The notes under the pieces are model-generated. The model saw only the letters and a list, made by a program, of their open reading frames with translations. It searched no databases and had not been told where the DNA came from. From Pseudomonas abietaniphila (GTDB taxonomy: Bacteria; Pseudomonadota; Gammaproteobacteria; Pseudomonadales; Pseudomonadaceae), in assembly GCF_900100795.1 (NCBI RefSeq), contig NZ_FNCO01000012.1:62001-126000 (forward strand): a stretch of 64,000 nucleotides of DNA, in the 5' to 3' direction. The position numbers were made by a program, and so were the translations under genes. This document shows, piece by piece, positions 17,130 through 25,290 of this stretch (positions are counted from its first letter, which is position 1; every line of letters starts with the position of its first letter).

Positions 17130-18581
17130 TTAAACGAGCGGGTCGCCGACGTGCAGGATCTTCATGCCGTTGGTGCCACCGATGGTGTGGTAGCTGTCAC
17201 CCTTGGTCAGGATGACCCAGTCCCCTGGCTCGACCAGACCGCGCTTGAGCAGCTCGTCCACGGCGGCCTGGCTGACCTGGCCGGCTGGCAGCGAAGCCGG
17301 GTCGAACGGGATGGTGTAGACGCCACGGAACATCGCCGCGCGCGCCTGGGTGTCGCGGTGCGGGGAGAACGCGTAGATCGGCACCGAGGAGCGGATGCGC
17401 GACATGATCAGCGGGGTGTAGCCGCTTTCAGTCAGTGCGATGATCGCCTTCACGCCAGGGAAGTGGTTGGCGGTGTACATGGCGGCCAGCGCGATGCTTT
17501 CGTCACAACGGGTGAACGAGTGACCGATGCGGTGGCTGGAGGTCTTGCCCGTCGGGTGACGTTCAGCACCGACGCAGATGCGCGCCATGGCTTCGACGGC
17601 TTCGACAGGGTAGGAACCGGCAGCACTTTCAGCGGACAGCATCACAGCGTCGGTGTAGTCGAGCACGGCGTTGGCCACGTCGGACACTTCGGCGCGGGTT
17701 GGCATGGGGCTTGAAATCATCGATTCCATCATCTGCGTGGCCACGATCACCGCTTTGTTGTGGCGACGTGCGTGCAGGATGATTTTCTTCTGGATACCGA
17801 CCAGCTCGGCGTCACCGATTTCAACGCCCAGGTCGCCACGGGCAACCATGACCGCGTCACTGGCGCGGATCAGCGCATCGAGGGTTTCGTCGTCAGCCAC
17901 GGCTTCGGCGCGTTCGATCTTCGCCACGAGCCACGCGGTGCCGCCGGATTCGTCACGCAGTTTGCGAGCGTATTCCATGTCAGCGGCGTCGCGCGGGAAG
18001 GAAACGGCCAGGTAATCCAGGTCCATTTCTGCCGCGAGCTTGATGTCTTGCTTGTCTTTTTCAGTCAGGGCCGGTGCAGTCAGGCCACCACCACGACGGT
18101 TGATGCCTTTGTGGTCGGACAGCGGGCCGCCGATGGTCACGGTGCAGTGCAGCGCGTCAGCGGTTTGCGTGTCTACGCGCATGACCACGCGTCCGTCGTC
18201 GAGCAGCAGTTCGTCGCCTACGCCGCAATCCTTGACCAGATCGGGATAGTCGATGCCGACGATTTCCTGAGTGCCTGCCGTCAGAGGATGGCTGGTGGAG
18301 AAGGTGAACTTGTCACCGACCTTCAGCTCGATCTTCTTGTTGGCGAATTTGGCGATACGAATTTTCGGGCCTTGCAGGTCACCCAGCAACGCGACGAAGC
18401 GGCCGTTCTTGGCGGCGATGTCGCGGATCAGCTTCGCGCGAGCCTTGTGCTCGTCGGGCGTGCCGTGGGAGAAGTTCAGGCGGGCAACGTCCAGCCCGGC
18501 AAGGATCAGCTTCTCGATGACTTCGGGCGAATTACTGGCAGGGCCAAGTGTGGCTACGATTTTGGTGCGACGAACGGACAT
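17130..18581 (-). CDS. pykA: pyruvate kinase (PykA type)
   Basis: A 483-residue glycolytic enzyme that transfers phosphate from phosphoenolpyruvate to ADP. The ATG at 18579-18581 has AAGGAG seven bases upstream; two extra upstream codons are ignored. The N-terminus RRTKIVATLGPAS and the phosphate-binding ARLNFSHG are canonical. LLDDGRVVM belongs to the B domain, KIERAEA carries the active-site lysine region, MVARGDLGVEI binds metal and phosphate, and MESMISSPMPTRAEVSDVA is the family signature. Length and sequence match the type II PykA of pseudomonads. It is apparently monocistronic and ends at a bidirectional terminator. The gene position next to the reductase agrees with PAO1 order as I recall it, except that an enoyl-CoA hydratase gene found there is absent here. 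Confidence 0.96.
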   Translation of the reverse strand: MSVRRTKIVATLGPASNSPEVIEKLILAGLDVARLNFSHGTPDEHKARAKLIRDIAAKNGRFVALLGDLQGPKIRIAKFANKKIELKVGDKFTFSTSHPLTAGTQEIVGIDYPDLVKDCGVGDELLLDDGRVVMRVDTQTADALHCTVTIGGPLSDHKGINRRGGGLTAPALTEKDKQDIKLAAEMDLDYLAVSFPRDAADMEYARKLRDESGGTAWLVAKIERAEAVADDETLDALIRASDAVMVARGDLGVEIGDAELVGIQKKIILHARRHNKAVIVATQMMESMISSPMPTRAEVSDVANAVLDYTDAVMLSAESAAGSYPVEAVEAMARICVGAERHPTGKTSSHRIGHSFTRCDESIALAAMYTANHFPGVKAIIALTESGYTPLIMSRIRSSVPIYAFSPHRDTQARAAMFRGVYTIPFDPASLPAGQVSQAAVDELLKRGLVEPGDWVILTKGDSYHTIGGTNGMKILHVGDPLV

Positions 18582-18759
18582 GCACAAACTCCTTAAATGA
18601 AGCGCAGCGAGAGGCTACTACTGTATTGGCCTGTAGTCATTGTTCCTTTGCACTACCTTGCCGCGTCACGACTGGGCAATCGGCAGAGTAGCGGCCGACA
18701 AATCGACCTTGAAGAAATGCCGCGATGCGCCGATACAATGCAGAGCACAGGAGACTCTC

Positions 18760-19134
18760 ATGCGAATCGTGATGATATTAGTGGCGCTGGCGGCGCTGAG
18801 CGGTTGCACCCGCTGGGCAATGAACAGCCATCTGGATAATGCCAACCGCGCGTACGCCAAGGGCGACTGCGATGCGGTGATGTATAACCTGTCGAAAGTG
18901 GACCGCGAAAGCCGTGCTCGTCGGTACGTCCAACCGGAAGTGTCCATGTTGCGCGGCCAGTGTCTGGAGCGGCAGAAATTGTACGTCGATGCGGTGCAGA
19001 CGTATCAGTTCATCATTAACAATTATCCGTCCAGCGAGTACGCCTATCGGGCGCAGGCCCGTCTGGATACGCTGCATCAATTGGGGCACGACAACCTCGC
19101 ACCGCCTGCTGTCCCGCGACCTGCTTCACTGTAG
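18760..19134 (+). CDS. small TPR-like lipoprotein
   Basis: A 124-residue protein. The ATG at 18760 has AGGAG upstream and gives a perfect lipoprotein signal (LVALAALSGC, acylated Cys16). The mature part has two helical repeats of tetratricopeptide type (NANRAYAKGDCDAVMYNLSK and AVQTYQFIINNYPSSEYAY), ending in a proline-rich tail. It should sit at the outer membrane, facing the periplasm, and hold other proteins. Length and TPR content resemble small members of the YbgF/BamD-like group, but no partner gene is adjacent. It diverges from pykA with 178 bases between the starts. Confidence 0.85.
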   Translation: MRIVMILVALAALSGCTRWAMNSHLDNANRAYAKGDCDAVMYNLSKVDRESRARRYVQPEVSMLRGQCLERQKLYVDAVQTYQFIINNYPSSEYAYRAQARLDTLHQLGHDNLAPPAVPRPASL

Positions 19135-19452
19135 TTACACCCGAATGGATTGACGGTCACTTTTTCGGGTGGATGTTCTGTGAGTCTGAGCTAGTCTGAA
19201 AAAAACATAGGGACCTAAGCTTTCATCACAGGAGTGAGCGAAGGGCGCTCTGGTTATAGAAACGCGGGCGTTATCGCGAATTCGAATAATCGGATGAGTG
19301 ACTTCGGTTATGGCTGGTGAGTCAGATGACGTCCCTGTTGTAATGAACAGGTGGATTCGATTGTGTACGTCGTCTTGGTGGTTTCACGTGCGACCGAATC
19401 TCAATGCACTAGCGCGACCATGCTCAATGGTCATTCCAGGGCGTGTCCAACA
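19135..19452. other. intergenic stretch before the PilZ gene
   Basis: This 318-base stretch has no convincing gene. CACCCGAA (19138-19145) and TTCGGGTG (19164-19171) can form an 8-bp stem just after the lipoprotein stop, a weak terminator without T-run. A longer open frame running into the PilZ gene from 19298/19351 lacks family sequence before the ATG at 19453. Confidence 0.4.
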
Positions 19453-19812
19453 ATGCTCAACGAAAGACGAATCGAGCGTCACCAGTTACCGTATTACCTG
19501 CAGGTGTTTAACCGGTACACCGACAAACCGTTGGGGTGCCTGGGTAACGTCTCGGAACAGGGCCTGATGCTGATCAGCGATCTGCCGATTCTCGTCGGCG
19601 CCGATTTCCAGCTGCGTCTGAAGGTGCCGGACGAGAAGGGCGGTGTTTACAACATCGACATCAATGCCAGTTGCCTGTGGTGCCAGGAAGATGAAACGCC
19701 GCGCGTTTACGACTCGGGTTTCAGATTGCAGGCGGCGCCTCCCGAGTACTTTCACCTGATTCAGGCCTTGCAGCGTTACTTCAGTTTTTACCCGCTGGAA
19801 GCGTCGGCCTGA
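19453..19812 (+). CDS. PilZ domain cyclic di-GMP binding protein
   Basis: A 119-residue protein that is essentially one PilZ domain. The two c-di-GMP motifs are present: RxxxR (Arg5 to Arg9 in ERRIERHQ) and NxSxxG (Asn32, Ser34, Gly37 in GNVSEQGLML). The ATG at 19453 places the motif at the N-terminus as in single-domain PilZ proteins; an in-frame ATG at 19420 is possible. It has no membrane segment. It should act as a cytoplasmic receptor whose partner is unknown. From memory it matches the PilZ gene next to the DUF58/MoxR genes in PAO1 (PA4324). It converges on the DUF58 gene with only 12 bases between them. Confidence 0.88.
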   Translation: MLNERRIERHQLPYYLQVFNRYTDKPLGCLGNVSEQGLMLISDLPILVGADFQLRLKVPDEKGGVYNIDINASCLWCQEDETPRVYDSGFRLQAAPPEYFHLIQALQRYFSFYPLEASA

Positions 19813-19824
19813 CGGCGGCACCTG

Positions 19825-21180
19825 TCACAAGGTGCCGGCTTTCTTCCATCCCAGATAGCGACTCACCAACTGCGGCCCCAGTTCGCCGGGGCGCACATCC
19901 AGCACCGGTATGCCATGAGCGTTCAAACGCTCATGCAAACCTGCCCGTGCGTTCAAAAAGTCTATCGTCCCGCAGTAATCCAGCGCCTCCTGCCAGGTCT
20001 GCACCGTCGCCTGGCGACGCTCATCCAGTACCTCTTCGCGAAGGCTGGCGATCAAGACCCGATGATGGCGGCTCAGGTGTTTGACGGCGCCGAGTAAATC
20101 CTCATCGTCTTCGTCGCGCAGGTTCGTGATCAGCACCACCAGCGCGCGACGTTTTTGCCTGACCAACAGCTGCCGGATGGCCGCGCCGTAGTCGGCGGGG
20201 TGCTGAGTACTGTCAAGGTCGTACACGTGGTTGAGCAGCACATTCAAGTGTGCCGCCCCTTTGACGGGGGACAAGTGGCGATTCTGCTCGGCGGCAAAGG
20301 TCGACACACCCACGGCATCGCCCTGACGCAGCGCGATGTAACCGAGCAGCAGGCAGGCGTTGAGGGCGTGATCGAAATGCGTCAGCTCGCCATCCTGGCT
20401 GCGCATCCGGCGTCCGCAGTCGAACAGGAAAACGATCTGTTGGTCGCGCTCGTCCTGATATTCCCGCGCAATCGGCGTGCGTTGACGCGCCGTCGCTTTC
20501 CAGTCGATCTGCCGCAGGCTGTCGCCCTCGCGAAACTCACGCAGCTGGTTGAATTCCAGACCCAGCCCCCGGCGCTGGCGCTGACGAATGCCGATCTGGC
20601 TCAACCAGTTATCCACCGCCAGTAATTGCCCGTTGTGCAGCCGTGCGAAATCCGGATAGACCCGTGCTGAGTGTGTGACCGGCAGGTAACGTCGCGAGAG
20701 CCACAAGCGCAGCGGGCTGCGGAGCTGGATTTCGATCCGTTCGAAGGTGAAATGGCCACGGCTCGTGGGGCGCAGCCGGTAGGTCACCTGAGCCTTGCGC
20801 TGGGGACGCAGCACGATCTCCTGCGGCAGGTGTTCGACCTCGCAACGATTGCCAGGACCCTCAGGCCCATGATCAAACACGCTCATCGGCAGGGCGCGCA
20901 GTGACGCGTGCTCGATGTCGATGCGCACGTCGCTCCAGCGGCCGAGCGCCAGACTGCCGGGCAGGTGGCGTTGCAGGCGGGGTGACGGTAAACGCCCGAC
21001 CCACCATGCATCCAGTGCGGCCAGTGCGCCCATTACGCAGAGCAGTGCCCAGAACAGGCCGTCGAGTTTTACCGTCGGACCGCGGCCCAGCGACTGGAGA
21101 ATGCCCAACAACACGGCGAAGCCTGCCAGCACGGCAAGCCACGCCAGCAGCCGGGTCGACGGCTTGAGCAGTTGTTTCAT
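19825..21180 (-). CDS. DUF58 domain protein (MoxR-associated, vWA-like)
   Basis: A 451-residue protein. Two membrane segments lie at the N-terminus (residues ~10-60) and a beta-rich region follows. The DUF58 signature region (GLGLEFNQLREFREGD, then RQIDWKATAR) comes next. A von Willebrand A-like fold follows, with FLFDCGRRM at about residue 254: the metal site is degenerate (Asp-x-Gly instead of DxSxS). The start ATG overlaps the moxR stop by 4 bases, so the two are translationally coupled. Proteins of this kind work with MoxR AAA ATPases as chaperones or in envelope stress in other bacteria; a precise role is not known. It is the last gene of the operon that the island splits. Confidence 0.9.
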   Translation of the reverse strand: MKQLLKPSTRLLAWLAVLAGFAVLLGILQSLGRGPTVKLDGLFWALLCVMGALAALDAWWVGRLPSPRLQRHLPGSLALGRWSDVRIDIEHASLRALPMSVFDHGPEGPGNRCEVEHLPQEIVLRPQRKAQVTYRLRPTSRGHFTFERIEIQLRSPLRLWLSRRYLPVTHSARVYPDFARLHNGQLLAVDNWLSQIGIRQRQRRGLGLEFNQLREFREGDSLRQIDWKATARQRTPIAREYQDERDQQIVFLFDCGRRMRSQDGELTHFDHALNACLLLGYIALRQGDAVGVSTFAAEQNRHLSPVKGAAHLNVLLNHVYDLDSTQHPADYGAAIRQLLVRQKRRALVVLITNLRDEDDEDLLGAVKHLSRHHRVLIASLREEVLDERRQATVQTWQEALDYCGTIDFLNARAGLHERLNAHGIPVLDVRPGELGPQLVSRYLGWKKAGTL

Positions 21181-22286
21181 TGGCGCGGCGCCGGGACCTG
21201 ATCGAGCAACTGCTTGAGCACTTGATCCACCGACATGCCCTCGATGTCGAGCTCGGGCGACAACCTGACACGGTGGCGCAGGACCGCCAGCGCGCAGCCC
21301 TTGATGTCATCGGGGACCACAAACTCGCCGCCGCGCAACAGCGCCCGGGCACGTCCGCCACGGACCAGTGCAATCGAGGCGCGAGGGCCGGCGCCGAGTG
21401 TCAGGCCCGGCCACGTACGCGTGGCGCGAGCCAGACGCACGGCATAGTCGAGCACCTGTTCGTCCACCGGCAGATCGCTGGCGATGCGTTGCAGCGCCTG
21501 TACATCCTTCGCCTGCATCAAGGTCCGTAGCGGCTGGACGTCCAGCATGTCCGAGCGCGTCGAACGCGTCACCTGACGCACCATGTCCAGTTCCTGCTCG
21601 GCCTGTGGATAATCCATGCGCAGCTTGAGCATGAAGCGGTCGAGCTCGGCTTCAGGCAGCGGGTAGGTGCCTTCTTGTTCGATGGGGTTCTGAGTGGCCA
21701 GCACCATGAACGGCTGCGGCACCGGCAGGGCGCGGCCCTCGAGGGTGACCTGACGCTCCTGCATTGCTTCGAGCAGCGCCGCCTGGGTTTTCGCCGGGGC
21801 GCGGTTGATCTCGTCAGCCAGCAGCAGGTGGGTGAACAACGGGCCTTTGCGCAGTTTGAACTGCTCGGTCTGCATGTCGTAGACCGCATGGCCGGTGACA
21901 TCGCTGGGCATTAAGTCGGGCGTGAACTGGATGCGTGCGAACTCACCGCCAAAGCAGCGGGCGAGGGCGCGCACCAACAAGGTTTTTCCGAGTCCGGGAA
22001 CGCCCTCCAGCAGGACATGGCCACCACCGATCAACGCGGTCAGCACATCGTCGATGACCGCGTCCTGACCGATTACCGCCTTTTGCAACTCATGACGCAC
22101 GGCCTGAGCGAGGTGAATCGCACGCTGGCGTTGTTGCGCAGGGTTGCTCGTCGGCGCCGCGTGTGGGGCTGCGTCTTTGTGTTCACCTGCTTTCGGTTCG
22201 GTGTTCTTGTGTTCGATGCCGGGCTGTTCGAGGGTTTCGGCCAGGTTCGCTGCGCTGTTCGACGGTTCGGTCGAATGATCGCTCAT
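21177..22286 (-). CDS. MoxR family AAA+ ATPase
   Basis: A 369-residue protein. Walker A is GVPGLGKT (95-102), Walker B is LLLADEIN, sensor 1 is ATQNP, and GAGPRAS is the family C-terminal motif. The ATG at 22284-22286 gives MSDHS, the start I know from Pseudomonas homologues. The frame is open to an ATG at 22331, which would add 15 residues read from island DNA. The N-terminal ~50 residues are a charged low-complexity tail. It overlaps the DUF58 gene by 4 bases. Its natural upstream neighbour (DUF4350) is now 11.8 kb away behind an insertion, so transcription must start inside the island's left end or is reduced. MoxR proteins are thought to remodel or insert cofactors into partner proteins. 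Confidence 0.92.
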   Translation of the reverse strand: MSDHSTEPSNSAANLAETLEQPGIEHKNTEPKAGEHKDAAPHAAPTSNPAQQRQRAIHLAQAVRHELQKAVIGQDAVIDDVLTALIGGGHVLLEGVPGLGKTLLVRALARCFGGEFARIQFTPDLMPSDVTGHAVYDMQTEQFKLRKGPLFTHLLLADEINRAPAKTQAALLEAMQERQVTLEGRALPVPQPFMVLATQNPIEQEGTYPLPEAELDRFMLKLRMDYPQAEQELDMVRQVTRSTRSDMLDVQPLRTLMQAKDVQALQRIASDLPVDEQVLDYAVRLARATRTWPGLTLGAGPRASIALVRGGRARALLRGGEFVVPDDIKGCALAVLRHRVRLSPELDIEGMSVDQVLKQLLDQVPAPRQ

Positions 22287-22296
22287 TATTTCCGGA

Positions 22297-22885
22297 GCCT
22301 TGCTGACGGTTAAATTCGTTTTATCTTCCATAAATCAATGGGTTACCTAATTTAACGGTTTTTGGCTTTTTTGATTGCTGACCCTCGACTCCCGAGCTGC
22401 CCCGCAGCGCGAAATCGATCGAATGAACGTGATCCTGATGGCCAGAGTTAATGGCGTCCAATCGTGCATCTTATACTCGACTGCACCATTATCCCCCAAG
22501 CATGCCCAAGGCAAATGTCTCTGGGTCATGCACCCACGTGTCGGCATGCACAGAACCGCGATGCCTTTTTCTTCCGACAAGGTGCTCAACCCCCTGAGAA
22601 CGGCTGGTTTTGGCCGACTGTGTTGAAAAAGTCGGTCCTTCCAAGCTGCGCATGTACTGAGTGCGGAAAATGCCATTTTTGCGCGCATCTACGCGAAATC
22701 TGACCCGGAACCCTCTGCTCAAAGCAAAGACTTCAAGCTCAGACCCGTACCTTTATACCGTGGAAACCATGGTCGACTTTTTCAACAGAATCGGCCGATA
22801 GCTGACTGTCTAATTGGAAACGCCGAGCTGGAAGGGTTGATAGGCAGCTAGTACGCTCGAGTCCGTCTGATGATAGGAACCTGAA
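22297..22885. other. gene-free left end of the island
   Basis: The 589 bases have no credible gene; open frames on both strands are short and unlike any family. GTTAAATT/AATTTAAC arms near 22310-22360 form a weak stem. The right third is the IS-end inverted repeat described separately. Any promoter now driving moxR (minus strand) should lie here. Confidence 0.5.
22621..22787. repeat. IS-end remnant or MITE-like inverted repeat
   Basis: TGTTGAAAAAGTCG (22621-22634) and CGACTTTTTCAACA (22774-22787) are perfect 14-bp inverted repeats enclosing 139 bases without a gene. The TTTTTCAACA end and the short peptide encoded on the minus strand here (MRSLEGPTFSTQ) are familiar flanks of insertion sequences in Pseudomonas. 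No transposase remains, so this is a remnant or a small non-autonomous element. Confidence 0.55.
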
Positions 22886-23104
22886 ATGGGAAATGACTCC
22901 GCGTTACAGATCGAACGCGCCGCTTATGAGGAGTTCGTCCGGCTTTGGAGTCAAGGAAGCTTCGAGCGTCAGCGACTGGGCCAAGCGTTTTACAACCACT
23001 TTAATCTACACAAACTCACCGATCAGGTCGGATTACACGATCTGTACGAGGCTGACGGTGATAAAGCCGCACGCTTGATCTCAAGGCTTTTCCACTTTCA
23101 TTGA
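22886..23104 (+). CDS. small hypothetical protein (island)
   Basis: A 72-residue protein. The ATG at 22886 follows AGGAACC. It is helical and polar (ERAAYEEFVRLWSQG, then RLGQAFYNHF and RLISRLFHFH), without signal, membrane segment or cysteine. I do not recognise the family. The stop codon is also the first base triplet of a 25-base repeat found again at 24528. It stands alone on the plus strand next to an IS-end remnant and may be part of the orphan cargo of the island. Confidence 0.55.
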   Translation: MGNDSALQIERAAYEEFVRLWSQGSFERQRLGQAFYNHFNLHKLTDQVGLHDLYEADGDKAARLISRLFHFH

Positions 23105-23126
23105 GTGACAGCAATCGACCCAAAGC
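23102..23126. repeat. dispersed intergenic repeat, copy A
   Basis: A 25-base sequence starting TGAGTGACAGC and ending GACCCAAAGC. It matches 24528-24552 in 22 of 25 positions. Both copies follow a gene end within the island. Confidence 0.55.
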
Positions 23127-23179
23127 AGTCGCTCAGAAAGTAGGACATTTGCAGATGCGGATAAGTATTCAATCTACTG

Positions 23180-23512
23180 TCAAATGCGAAACCACTTGAG
23201 GACCTCCTCGAGTTCATGCTGCTCGTGCAGGAGGTTCGCCTTGGATTTGAGCGAGGAAATAATGGGAAGGGCTTCTGGAGGAAACTGCGTTGTATCAGCT
23301 TTCCTGGCCAGAGCAAGAATAAGCCAGCAGCAGTTCGCAAAGCAGAAAGGACGATCTTGTTCTTCCGTAAGCTTAACCGCCTCTGCGAGGGCATCATAAG
23401 CTTCCCCAGGAGTCATCGTCCTCACGATCTCCTCTCTGGCATTCAACAGAGCCCATTCGTCATCTTCGCAACGATCCCGCGCTTTCAGTAAACAATTTCG
23501 AAATTCCTTCAT
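23180..23512 (-). CDS. small hypothetical protein (island)
   Basis: A 110-residue acidic helical protein (MKEFRNCLLKARDRCEDDEW at the start, then TMTPGEAYDALAEAVKLTEE, ending EEVLKWFRI). The ATG at 23510-23512 is chosen; a GTG at 23521 with AGGT upstream is nearly as good. There is no signal peptide or membrane segment. Size, charge and helical layout resemble immunity-type proteins of polymorphic toxin systems, but no toxin gene is adjacent and this is only a resemblance. It is transcribed towards the small gene at 22886. Confidence 0.6.
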   Translation of the reverse strand: MKEFRNCLLKARDRCEDDEWALLNAREEIVRTMTPGEAYDALAEAVKLTEEQDRPFCFANCCWLILALARKADTTQFPPEALPIISSLKSKANLLHEQHELEEVLKWFRI

Positions 23513-23613
23513 CGCGCGCACTCGATATACCTATTTTCCTTCGTTCGGGCTCATAGTAAGCCGATGGATAGAGAAGGTGCTCGGCCCATCGACAAACTTG
23601 TTCTCTGAGCGTC

Positions 23614-23632
23614 CGCTTCTGGCCGTTAGCTG
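23614..23632. repeat. dispersed short repeat (CTTCTGGCCG family)
   Basis: CGCTTCTGGCCGTTAGCTG. Close copies are at 25117-25135 (one base different), 33999-34015 (GCTTCTGGCCGATAGTT) and 22793-22804 (GGCCGATAGCTG). All four lie in gaps between island genes. Confidence 0.5.
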
Positions 23633-23787
23633 CCGGTGCGAAGTAGCGGCAGCATCAGAGGGCGATCGTCGTGTACGTTTCGAAAACCACATGGTTCCCA
23701 CTGTTCTCAATCGTCGGTGGAATCCATGGAGCATTCACGCTAATACACTGCTTTTTGTTCTGACAATTGCCAATCGGCTGGAGCGAA

Positions 23788-24495
23788 ATGGATATCAGAG
23801 AATTTTGCCTCGCTCATAAATTCGATATGGGCAAGTGTTCGGTCGCGTCAGGCGGTGGTAGTTTTGGACTGGCTGACCTTGAGACCACACCGGTCGAGTT
23901 TCTATTACTGGCGGAGGACGATTTTGAACGGGGCGGATTGGCGGCTCTTGTCAACGCTACGGCCAATGCAAAACGTGCCATTGTCAGCCAGCTAGATCAA
24001 TTGCTAACCTCTTTTGGCTATCCGTCATTCAGATGGAACGTGCCGAAGAAGATTGAACGTCTTAGGGCTTTGGGGCTACTCGCGCCGAGTCTGTTGCGAA
24101 AAGTCGTAGACATGCGAAATGTTCTTGAGCATGAGTACGTAACTCCTGAGATTGGAAACGTTGAAGAAGCGTTGGATATCGCGAGTCTCTTTGTGATGTC
24201 CGCATCGGCGATGTTCATTCCGTTTGAAGACGTCTTGGAGTTTTCACATCCTGAATCAGGTGTGAGGGAAGGGGCGGTCACACATATCACTGCGGGATTG
24301 AACCGAATGGCTGGTAGGGTCTACTACACAGTTTACGCATACGAACCTGGCGAATATGCGGGGCGTTGCGTTGGTCAGTGTGAGATCGAATCAGGGCATG
24401 TCGTGTTCGAAGCTATGGTTAAGCTTTCTGCATCGCTGATGCTTCGATACAAGGTCAACCAGGCGCTCAGTGATTTTGAGCGAGCCGTTACGTAA
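23788..24495 (+). CDS. HEPN-like protein of unknown function
   Basis: A 235-residue protein. The ATG at 23788 has GGAG five bases upstream; 21 bases of open frame before it are ignored. The middle part is helical and contains RNVLEH (Arg110 to His115), the RxxxxH signature of HEPN domains, set in KVVDMRNVLEHEY. In active HEPN proteins this motif forms an RNase site. The N-terminal ~60 residues and the C-terminal beta-rich part (RVYYTVYAYEPGEYAGRC) are unfamiliar. Many HEPN proteins are toxins or defence nucleases, but others are structural. The motif sits late in a helix that reads like families annotated only as hypothetical. The next gene on the strand starts 180 bases downstream. Confidence 0.7.
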   Translation: MDIREFCLAHKFDMGKCSVASGGGSFGLADLETTPVEFLLLAEDDFERGGLAALVNATANAKRAIVSQLDQLLTSFGYPSFRWNVPKKIERLRALGLLAPSLLRKVVDMRNVLEHEYVTPEIGNVEEALDIASLFVMSASAMFIPFEDVLEFSHPESGVREGAVTHITAGLNRMAGRVYYTVYAYEPGEYAGRCVGQCEIESGHVVFEAMVKLSASLMLRYKVNQALSDFERAVT

Positions 24496-24527
24496 CCATG
24501 AGTGCTCACGAGATTGGGGCGGCGCCA

Positions 24528-24552
24528 TGAGTGGCAGCTATCGACCCAATGC
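24528..24552. repeat. dispersed intergenic repeat, copy B
   Basis: Matches copy A at 23102-23126 in 22 of 25 positions. It overlaps the GTG at 24531 of an open frame, which argues that the following gene starts further down, at 24675. A GAGTGGC/GCCACTC stem (24613-24637) lies just after it. Confidence 0.5.
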
Positions 24553-24674
24553 GGACATTGCCTTTAGCTGATGTTGACCGCCCACGAATCCGTATTGCAG
24601 CATGGAATTGCGGAGTGGCAGCGCTGTGCGGCCACTCTGTAAGCGCTACCTTCGCCCCTTACCGGAAGAAGCTC

Positions 24675-25061
24675 ATGATCATGGTGTTACCGAAGATCGA
24701 ACTCAAGGAACTATCTGTGAAAGCGGAAGCAGACGGTTTAACGCTGGGTGATCTAGTCCCCATTTGCGAAAGGTTCGGCGTTGCACCGCATGATGTGCTG
24801 AACGAGCTGTCCGTTGCGGTTGCGGAAGGCTATCTACAAGGATCTTTGCTCTATGATTTTTGTGACGGCGTTATGAACGGGATCATAAATGCGGTGGTTG
24901 AAATAGGCATGACTAGCGACATACCTCAGCCCGCTTTCTCGCTTTACCAAGCATTCGATCAAGGTGAATGGATCCGCAGTAATGACCCACCGGAAACTGA
25001 CCCCAGTGAGAAATACTCGAAGCCGGTGGTAGAGGAAATAATGCGCACCCTTAGAGACTAG
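24675..25061 (+). CDS. small hypothetical protein (island)
   Basis: A 128-residue acidic protein. The frame is open from a GTG at 24531, but that start lies inside a dispersed repeat; the ATG at 24675 follows GGAAGAAG and begins MIMVLPKIELKEL. Sequence features are ADGLTLGDLVPICERFGVAP, which reads like a small helical DNA-binding or helix-turn-helix-type fold, then VLNELSVAVAEGYLQGSLLY and a polar tail. No signal or membrane segment is present. I do not recognise the family. It follows the HEPN-like gene in the same direction and could be its partner, but the 179-base gap with repeats weakens that. Confidence 0.6.
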   Translation: MIMVLPKIELKELSVKAEADGLTLGDLVPICERFGVAPHDVLNELSVAVAEGYLQGSLLYDFCDGVMNGIINAVVEIGMTSDIPQPAFSLYQAFDQGEWIRSNDPPETDPSEKYSKPVVEEIMRTLRD

Positions 25062-25116
25062 CCTTTACAGATCGGGAGGTTTTCGCTTTTCGGCAGGAAG
25101 GTAGTGGATCGAACGC

Positions 25117-25135
25117 CGCTTCTGGCCGGTAGCTG
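25117..25135. repeat. dispersed short repeat (CTTCTGGCCG family), second copy
   Basis: CGCTTCTGGCCGGTAGCTG, differing by one base from 23614-23632. It lies 55 bases after the preceding gene and 155 before the next. Confidence 0.5.
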
Positions 25136-25290
25136 TCTGTTGAAGGGAAGCAAACGCCTACTACGCCGCAAGCGAGGATAACGGCCGCTTTGGTTATCGT
25201 GGCGCGCGATTGCTGGCCTCGCATCAGTGATGTCACAATGCCGGGCCATGCCTTGCACGCTACGATAAGCGCGGTTCACGGACTATCACC

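Noticed and set aside
22287..22331. Earlier moxR start adding 15 residues
   Set aside because: The extra residues are read from island DNA, the ribosome site is weak and the family N-terminus begins at the ATG at 22286.
22489..22722. Minus-strand open frame of 77 codons
   Set aside because: It is the translation of an IS-end repeat, often misannotated; no gene.
24531..24674. GTG start of the small island gene at 24531
   Set aside because: It lies inside a dispersed repeat, and the extension does not look like protein; ATG 24675 has a better ribosome site.
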